Assembly (NCBI GenBank): GCA_024278415.1 | Contig: JAJRTI010000530.1 | Span: 1 to 11,294 of the forward strand | DNA: 11,294 bases | Direction: 5' to 3' | DNA from: Planctomycetota bacterium | Lineage (GTDB): Bacteria; Planctomycetota; Brocadiia; JAJRTI01 | Shown: positions 7,038 to 11,294 of the stretch, piece after piece | Numbering within the stretch: position 1 is the first letter of the stretch | How the letters are laid out: each line of letters opens with the position of its first letter | Program-made: the position numbers and the translations under genes | The notes under the pieces: generated by a model | Seen by the model: the letters and a program-made list of their open reading frames with translations, nothing else | Databases searched by the model: none | Told to the model about the DNA's origin: nothing

Positions 7038-8267
7038 ATGACATTCGACACCATACAAGACGCGATGCAAGACCTGCGCGAGGGCAAGATGATTGTCCTC
7101 GTGGACGACGAGAACCGCGAGAACGAGGGCGACCTCATCATGGCCGGCGAGAAAGTCTCGCCGGAGGCGATCAACTTCATGATCCGGCACGCGGGCGGTT
7201 TCATCTGCCTCGCCATGCCGGTCGAGCGCGCGGACGCGCTCGAGCTGCCGCCCATGTGCGACCAAAACAAAGCGCGCTTCGAGACGCCCTTCGGCGTATC
7301 CTTCGAGTCCGCCACCGGCGTGACCACCGGCGTGTCCACGGCCGACCGCGCGCAGAGCATCCGCGTGGCGAGCAGCCCCGAGTGCAAGCCGAGCGACCTC
7401 GTGCGCCCGGGCCACATCTTCTCCCTGCGCGCCCGGCGCGGGGGCGTGCTCGTGCGCGCCGGCCACACCGAGGGCGCGGTCGATCTCGCGCGCCTCGCGG
7501 GCCTGACCCCTGCCGCAGTCACGTGCGAAGTCATGAACGAAGACGGCTCCATGGCCAAGCTGCCGCAACTCATGGAGTTCAAGGACAAACACGGCCTGCG
7601 TATCTGCACCATCGCCGAACTGATCCGTTTCCGCCACCAGAAGGAGAAGCTCGTCGAGCGCCATGAGACCGTGCAGATGCCGACCCGGTGGGGCCCTTTT
7701 ACGCTGCACCTTTACAAATGCATCACCGACGGCAAGACGCACCTCGCGCTTTGCAAGGGCGGCGTGGGCGAAATGCAGGAGGGCCAAGTGGCCGAGCAGA
7801 CCGGGCCGATCCTCGTGCGTGTGCACTCGGAGTGTCTGACCGGCGACGTGCTCGGCTCCTTGCGGTGCGACTGCGGCGAACAGCTCCACGAGGCTATGCG
7901 CATGATCGAGGAAGAGGGCAAGGGCGTGCTCCTCTACATGCGCCAAGAGGGCCGGGGCATCGGCCTGGAGGAAAAGATGCACGCGTACCACCTCCAAGAG
8001 CAGGGCCTTGACACGGTCGAGGCGAACGAGGAACTCGGCCACGCCGCGGACATGCGCGACTACGGCATCGGCGCCCAGATCCTCAAGGATCTGGGCATCT
8101 CCAAAATGCGGCTCATGACGAACAACCCGAAAAAGTACGCGGGTCTGGAGGGTTACGGCCTGGAGGTCGTCGAGCGGGTGCACATCGAGGCCTACCCCAA
8201 CCCCGAGAACGAGCGTTACCTCGCCACGAAGAAGGCCAAGCTGGGGCACATGCTGAAGCACGTGTGA
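7038..8267 (+). CDS. ribBA: Bifunctional DHBP synthase / GTP cyclohydrolase II
   Basis: It starts both branches of riboflavin synthesis in the cytoplasm: ribulose 5-phosphate to 3,4-dihydroxy-2-butanone 4-phosphate, and GTP to the diaminopyrimidine precursor. The product is 409 residues, the usual length of the fusion. The RibB domain (1 to about 200) has VDDENRENEGDL, TPFGVSFESATGVTTGVSTADRA, RPGHIFSLRA and RAGHTEGAVDLARLAG, so its acidic and His catalytic positions are intact. The RibA domain (about 205-409) has the zinc site HSECLTGDVLGSLRCDCG with Cys266, Cys277 and Cys279, the RQEGRGIGL motif (302-310) and TNNPKKYAGLEGYG. Both halves look active. ATG 7038 follows guaB after 3 bases with no strong Shine-Dalgarno, which suggests translational coupling. 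Supply of GTP by GuaB fits its use here. No FMN riboswitch could be seen upstream. Confidence 0.95.
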   Translation: MTFDTIQDAMQDLREGKMIVLVDDENRENEGDLIMAGEKVSPEAINFMIRHAGGFICLAMPVERADALELPPMCDQNKARFETPFGVSFESATGVTTGVSTADRAQSIRVASSPECKPSDLVRPGHIFSLRARRGGVLVRAGHTEGAVDLARLAGLTPAAVTCEVMNEDGSMAKLPQLMEFKDKHGLRICTIAELIRFRHQKEKLVERHETVQMPTRWGPFTLHLYKCITDGKTHLALCKGGVGEMQEGQVAEQTGPILVRVHSECLTGDVLGSLRCDCGEQLHEAMRMIEEEGKGVLLYMRQEGRGIGLEEKMHAYHLQEQGLDTVEANEELGHAADMRDYGIGAQILKDLGISKMRLMTNNPKKYAGLEGYGLEVVERVHIEAYPNPENERYLATKKAKLGHMLKHV

Positions 8268-8294
8268 GCGGCGGGGCGGCGGGCTGTGGGCGGA

Positions 8295-8325
8295 TGGCGC
8301 CGTGTTGGTATGATGTGGGGCGCCA
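8295..8325 (+). promoter_or_regulatory. Extended -10 promoter inside an inverted repeat
   Basis: TGGTATGAT (8306-8314) is a good extended -10 element (TG, one base, TATGAT) with no clear -35. It lies between TGGCGCC (8295-8301) and GGCGCCA (8319-8325), perfect inverted arms 17 bases apart. It could drive the zinc-ribbon gene with a leader of about 230 bases, with the arms acting as operator or attenuator. A chance match is possible. Confidence 0.35.
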
Positions 8326-8367
8326 AGTGCGGCATCCCACAAGCTCGAACGGAGACCGCGCGCGTTT

Positions 8368-8387
8368 GTAGCACGCTCGTAAGAGCG
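8368..8387. repeat. Partial copy of the GTAGCACGC palindrome
   Basis: GTAGCACGCTCGTAAGAGCG contains a 5-bp hairpin CGCTC-GTAA-GAGCG. Its left side GTAGCACGC is repeated in the large palindrome that starts 24 bases further on, and its right side looks like a decayed arm. Confidence 0.45.
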
Positions 8388-8391
8388 TTCG

Positions 8392-8435
8392 CCGCCGCTG
8401 GTAGCACGCACGCATGTGCGTGCTACCAGCGGCGG
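8392..8435. repeat. Perfect 20-bp inverted repeat (REP/MITE-like hairpin)
   Basis: Arms 8392-8411 and 8416-8435 are perfect complements around the 4-base centre GCAT (8412-8415). The core is GTAGCACGCAC...GTGCGTGCTAC flanked by CCGCCGCTG and CAGCGGCGG. There is no T-run after it, so it is not a standard terminator. The form suits a mobile palindromic repeat or a very stable mRNA hairpin after ribBA. Confidence 0.8.
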
Positions 8436-8486
8436 AGGGGGTCTCGCTGCCGGCGCGGCGCCTTGGTAGCTTGGCAGCCTCATTCA

Positions 8487-8507
8487 CCACGCACGCGAGG
8501 TGCGTGG
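8487..8507. repeat. Hairpin CCACGCAC/GTGCGTGG
   Basis: A perfect 8-bp stem (8487-8494 with 8500-8507) closes a 5-base loop GCGAG. Its arms share the GCGTG/CACGC core with the larger palindrome upstream. It ends 28 bases before the Shine-Dalgarno of the zinc-ribbon gene. Confidence 0.5.
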
Positions 8508-8535
8508 GGCCTGCCTACGCTCATGGCGCAACAGC

Positions 8536-8542
8536 AGGAGGG
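8536..8542 (+). promoter_or_regulatory. Strong Shine-Dalgarno of the zinc-ribbon gene
   Basis: AGGAGGG lies 6 bases before ATG 8549 and fixes that start over longer in-frame extensions that run through the palindromes. Confidence 0.75.
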
Positions 8543-8548
8543 TCGCTC

Positions 8549-8950
8549 ATGAAATGCCCGAACTGCAAGCTCGTGAACCCAGACACTGCGCGGGCCTGCG
8601 ACTGTGGGTGGAACTTTGAGCAGGAGGGTCCGGGGCCAGTGCCGGAGTGGGCTGAGGCGCCTCAGCCGGGTAGGCGCATCCGCTCCATGTTGGTGTGGAC
8701 TTGGGTCGCTGGTTTCCTGATGCCTGCTGTTGGCGCAGCGATCCTCAGTAACGTCGAAAGTGACGGGAGGCCCTTCTGGGCATTCCTCGTCGCGTCGCTG
8801 GGGCTTTGCTCCATCTCCTTATTAGCCAGCCGCCTGCCCGGCTCGACCAAGTTCGTACTGCTTGTGCTTACACTCTTCCTCCTCGCGATTCAGTTCGTTG
8901 TGATCGGGCTCATATGCTTCCGCATCTCGGGCTTCGAGGGCATCCTGTGA
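8549..8950 (+). CDS. Small zinc-ribbon membrane protein of unknown function
   Basis: The 133-residue product begins with a minimal zinc ribbon: Cys3 and Cys6 (CPNC) and Cys17 and Cys19 (CDCGWNF), the pattern found at the N-terminus of many small membrane proteins (compare the frequent RCDCGYDF). A proline- and glutamate-rich linker (about 24-45) follows, then three likely transmembrane helices at about 47-67, 76-94 and 101-124. The zinc ribbon should lie at the cytoplasmic face. Such proteins are widespread and mostly uncharacterised, so I assign no function. The gene stands alone: 281 bases of repeat-bearing spacer before it and 177 bases after it. Third-position GC appears lower than in its neighbours, which may indicate relaxed selection or later arrival. 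Confidence 0.75.
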   Translation: MKCPNCKLVNPDTARACDCGWNFEQEGPGPVPEWAEAPQPGRRIRSMLVWTWVAGFLMPAVGAAILSNVESDGRPFWAFLVASLGLCSISLLASRLPGSTKFVLLVLTLFLLAIQFVVIGLICFRISGFEGIL

Positions 8951-9078
8951 GCCGCTGCTGCCGGTTGGGGAGGACGTCGACCGCTCGGTCTCTGTCTTTG
9001 CTCCGCCCTGTCTGAGGCTATCGAGGGCGCGCCGGGCCTTGTCCGAAGACGCGCGTCGCTGTACCCTGTGACGAGACG

Positions 9079-9135
9079 ATGCTCAAGCGCTTGCTCGAGA
9101 ACTTCGATTCTGGTGAGGCATTCCGCGATGAATGA
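9079..9135 (+). CDS. Possible 18-codon leader ORF overlapping the next gene
   Basis: ATG 9079 opens MLKRLLENFDSGEAFRDE, ending with TGA 9133-9135, which lies 3-5 bases past the A of ATG 9128. The Shine-Dalgarno-like GGTGAGG (9112-9118) of the next gene is inside it. Ribosomes ending here could restart at 9128. No good ribosome site precedes it, so it may be chance. Confidence 0.2.
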   Translation: MLKRLLENFDSGEAFRDE

Positions 9136-11158
9136 ACTACGCCGCATCTCCCGGCTCCTGCGAGCAAGCGTGTTTGGCTCCTTGCTCGCGGCTGTGGCCG
9201 CCTCGGCCCAGACACCCCTCGACCTGGCCAAGCACGCCAGGGCCTACGCGACACACGTGGGGGGCAAGGGCTCCGCGGCGAAGCACCTCATCGACCGCGA
9301 CCCCGCCACCTTCTGGCACGGAGGCGGCCAGCCGCTCCCCGACGCGCCGAACAGCGTCATCATCGTCTTCGACAAGCCCCGCACGATCTGCCGCGTCGAC
9401 GTGACGAGCCAGGTGTTCAAGAACGTGCTTCGGCTCAAGGATTTCGAGATCTACGCCCGCGCCGGGAATGCGTGGGCCGGCGCGGAGCCGCTTGCAATCG
9501 TGAAGGGTTTCAAGAAGGACGGCGTGAAGAACATGGGCCATGCGACCGCGTCGTGCACCTTCGGCCCCGTGACGACCTCCGCGATCCGCATCCGCGTCCG
9601 AGACACCTGGCGGCCCGACCATGCCTGGCCGCGCATCTGCGAAGTCCAAGTCTGGACCACCGACGCGCCCGGCCGCAAGCTGGAGCCGTCGCCCATCGCC
9701 GACGAGGACGAGTACGAAAAGCTCCTCTGCGATTGGGCCATGGGGATACGCAAGCGATTCCCGGGCTCGGAGTTCGACCCGGCTAAGGGCTACCTCCACT
9801 ACGCGCGCGCGTTCATGGACACCCTGATCGCCAAGGGCACGGATATCTACGGCGACGTGCACAGCCCCATGTTCGTGTCCATTCTCATGGTCGAGAGCCA
9901 GAAGCACCCGGGCCACCTGTTGCCGTGCATCAAAGGCCAGCGCATGTCCGACCGCGCCAACTTTGGCGGCAATCTCCACCACGACGTCATGCTCCTCCAG
10001 GCGATGGACCTCATGACGAAGATCACCGGCGACGCCAAGTACAAGCAGGCCGCGGATGCTTACCTCAAGTTCTTCCTCGACAACTGCCCGAGCAAGACCA
10101 CCGGCCTGTTCCCCTGGGGCGAGCACGCGCACTGGGATTTCTTCAAGGACGAACCCGGCCACCTCACGCACGAGTTCCTCGGCGGCATTCCCATCTCGTT
10201 CTGGGAACGCGCATGGCAGATGAACCCGGCGGCCGTCCGCGGGGAAGCCGACGGGCTTCTGAACCACATGCTCAATCTGGAAACATTCACCTGGACCCGG
10301 CACGCAAACATCGCTGTCCCTCTGCCCGTGCCGCGCCGAGCCAAGTACGTGCCGCATGACTTCCCGCGGCACGGCGGGTTCTACATCACGCTCTGGACGT
10401 TCGTGCACGCGAAAACAGGGGAGGCCCAGTACCTCGATTGGGCCATGAAGACCGTCAACCACCACTGGCGGCTTAGGGGCGAGAAGTCGAACCTGCCGCC
10501 GTTCACTGAGAACAGCCCCAACTGCATCATGGAGAGCGCGTTCAGCCTTGCGCTGAGCCTACTCCAGGCCGCGGCGCTTCTGCCCGAGGGCCAGGCCAGG
10601 GAGCGGTACGTGCGCGTGGCGAATACGTACCTTGACTCGATCGCGCGCATGCCGCACAAGCCAGCCGAAGGCTACTTCGCCACCCGTTGCAGGCGCGACG
10701 AGCGCCCGGAGGATGCGAAGGGCGAAACGCTGCCCTGGACCGCGGCGTACGGAGGCAAGTTCACCGCGGACGACGCGCTGCTCTGCGGCCTCGCGCATCG
10801 GCTCACCGGGCGCAAGGACTACCTGCGCATGGCCGAGGACGCGGCGCGCTTCTACGCGTCGCATGAGCCTCCGTCGGCCGACCAGATCGTGCGCGCACAC
10901 GTGTACGCCGCGATCATCAACCTCTTCCTCGATCTCCACGACCAGACGCGCAAGCCGGAGTATCTCGCACAGGCCAAGCGCTACGCCAAACTAGCGATCG
11001 AGCGCCTCTACTGGCAGGGCCTCTTCCGCGGCGCGACCGGCATCAACCACTACGAGTCACAGATGATGGTCAGCAACCTCATCTACGCGCTCGTGTGGCT
11101 GCACGTGCAGGAGAATGGGCTGGACTTGGAGGTGGAGCCGAATTACTTTGATCGGTGA
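9128..11158 (+). CDS. Secreted discoidin-like domain plus (alpha/alpha)-barrel protein, putative polysaccharide lyase or hydrolase
   Basis: ATG 9128 gives signal peptide MNELRRISRLLRASVFGSLL + AAVAASA and a 676-residue product; GGTGAGG at 9112-9118 is a fair ribosome site. Residues about 32-177 resemble a galactose-binding discoidin (F5/8 type C, CBM32-like) fold: SAAKHLIDRDPATFWHGGG, VIIVFDKPRTICRVDV, RLKDFEIYAR and a closing ICEVQVW strand. Residues about 220-660 show repeated helical hairpins of an (alpha/alpha) toroid with conserved-looking clusters YGDVHSPMFVSIL (241-253), SDRANFGGNLHHDVMLLQAM (274-293), TGLFPWGEHAHWDFFKDEPG (325-344), HEFLGGIPISFWERAW and RHANIAVPLP. His- and Trp-rich WGEHAHWD is a likely active-site segment. 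The layout matches planctomycete proteins annotated as pectate lyase or uronyl hydrolase, but I cannot name the family. Probably it binds and trims a plant or algal polysaccharide outside the cytoplasm. Confidence 0.75.
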   Translation: MNELRRISRLLRASVFGSLLAAVAASAQTPLDLAKHARAYATHVGGKGSAAKHLIDRDPATFWHGGGQPLPDAPNSVIIVFDKPRTICRVDVTSQVFKNVLRLKDFEIYARAGNAWAGAEPLAIVKGFKKDGVKNMGHATASCTFGPVTTSAIRIRVRDTWRPDHAWPRICEVQVWTTDAPGRKLEPSPIADEDEYEKLLCDWAMGIRKRFPGSEFDPAKGYLHYARAFMDTLIAKGTDIYGDVHSPMFVSILMVESQKHPGHLLPCIKGQRMSDRANFGGNLHHDVMLLQAMDLMTKITGDAKYKQAADAYLKFFLDNCPSKTTGLFPWGEHAHWDFFKDEPGHLTHEFLGGIPISFWERAWQMNPAAVRGEADGLLNHMLNLETFTWTRHANIAVPLPVPRRAKYVPHDFPRHGGFYITLWTFVHAKTGEAQYLDWAMKTVNHHWRLRGEKSNLPPFTENSPNCIMESAFSLALSLLQAAALLPEGQARERYVRVANTYLDSIARMPHKPAEGYFATRCRRDERPEDAKGETLPWTAAYGGKFTADDALLCGLAHRLTGRKDYLRMAEDAARFYASHEPPSADQIVRAHVYAAIINLFLDLHDQTRKPEYLAQAKRYAKLAIERLYWQGLFRGATGINHYESQMMVSNLIYALVWLHVQENGLDLEVEPNYFDR

Positions 11159-11168
11159 CGAGATGTTC

Positions 11169-11238
11169 GTCATTGGTCACTGGTCATTGGTCATTAGTAG
11201 CATCCGCGATGAATGACCAATGACCAATGACCAATGAC
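11169..11238. repeat. Large hairpin built of inverted heptanucleotides
   Basis: Bases 11169-11195 (units of TTGGTCA) pair with 11212-11238 (units of TGACCAA) over 27 positions with one C/A mismatch, around a 16-base loop. It starts 10 bases after the stop of the discoidin-domain gene and could act as a transcript end structure, although no T-run follows. Confidence 0.7.
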
Positions 11239-11294
11239 CAATGACTAATGACCAATGACCAATGACCAATGACTAATGACCAATGACCAATGAC
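11212..11294 (+). repeat. Tandem heptanucleotide array AATGACC, about 12 copies, running off the window
   Basis: Eleven full units and one of six bases follow without gaps. Units 5 (11240-11246) and 9 (11268-11274) read AATGACT, giving a 28-base higher-order period. The unit is the complement of TTGGTCA, which I recall as the STRR2 heptamer of filamentous cyanobacteria. GC is far lower than in the surrounding genes. Confidence 0.9.

Noticed and set aside
8392..8435. Large palindrome as the intrinsic terminator of guaB-ribBA
   Set aside because: No T-run follows either arm, and it starts more than 120 bases after the ribBA stop.
6822..8483. 553-codon open frame on the - strand
   Set aside because: It lies opposite guaB and ribBA, which have clear homology. 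It is His-, Val- and Leu-rich without domains, as expected of a mirror frame in GC-rich DNA.
9039..9067. TTGTCC ... TACCCT as a promoter for the discoidin-domain gene
   Set aside because: The spacing of 17 is right, but both boxes are weak (four and three of six).
9123..11216. CCGCGATGAATGA at 9123-9135 and 11204-11216 as direct repeats flanking a mobile segment
   Set aside because: Only 13 bases match, which is about what chance gives in a window of this length, and no transposase or integrase lies between.
1..11294. CRISPR array, tRNA, rRNA, transposase or phage genes
   Set aside because: No spaced direct repeats, cloverleaf structures or corresponding motifs were seen. The heptanucleotide arrays have no spacers.

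Overview
The window is GC-rich (G or C at most third codon positions) and densely coding. All credible genes lie on the + strand. Four proteins have signal peptides and one is predicted to be membrane-bound. Gene content combines secreted polysaccharide-degrading enzymes (an agarase/beta-galactosidase-like glycoside hydrolase, a PL10-type pectate lyase and a discoidin-linked (alpha/alpha)-barrel protein) with housekeeping nucleotide and riboflavin genes. I infer a heterotrophic bacterium of the Planctomycetota/Lentisphaerota/Verrucomicrobiota/Hydrogenedentota kind; nothing in the window fixes the phylum.

Layout. Bases 1-1503: 3' part of a glycoside hydrolase gene, cut by the window edge and interrupted by an in-frame TAG at 232-234. 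Bases 1504-1655: short gap with no convincing signal. Bases 1656-3802: two secreted proteins with overlapping stop and start codons, an unrecognised helical protein and a C11 (clostripain-like) cysteine peptidase homologue whose 3' end runs through a small palindromic repeat. Bases 3803-3994: regulatory region with the best sigma70-type promoter in the window and two palindromes. Bases 3995-5473: PL10-type pectate lyase. Bases 5508-8267: guaB (IMP dehydrogenase) and ribBA, 3 bases apart. Bases 8268-8548: 281 bases without a gene, holding an extended -10 element and several hairpins. Bases 8549-8950: small zinc-ribbon membrane protein. Bases 8951-9127: gap with a possible 18-codon leader ORF. 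Bases 9128-11158: signal peptide, discoidin-like domain and (alpha/alpha)-barrel enzyme. Bases 11159-11294: inverted and tandem heptanucleotide repeats running off the window.

How the genes work together. GuaB makes XMP on the way to GTP, and RibBA uses GTP and ribulose 5-phosphate for the first steps of riboflavin synthesis, so the pair forms a plausible GTP-to-flavin operon. The three carbohydrate-active proteins suggest exported pectin or galactan breakdown, but no transporter, TonB receptor or regulator is present to define a full utilisation locus. The most noteworthy items are the clean amber interruption of the glycoside hydrolase, the IMP dehydrogenase that reads like the eukaryotic type including its drug-site residues, the coupled helical-protein/C11-peptidase pair, and the heptanucleotide repeats.
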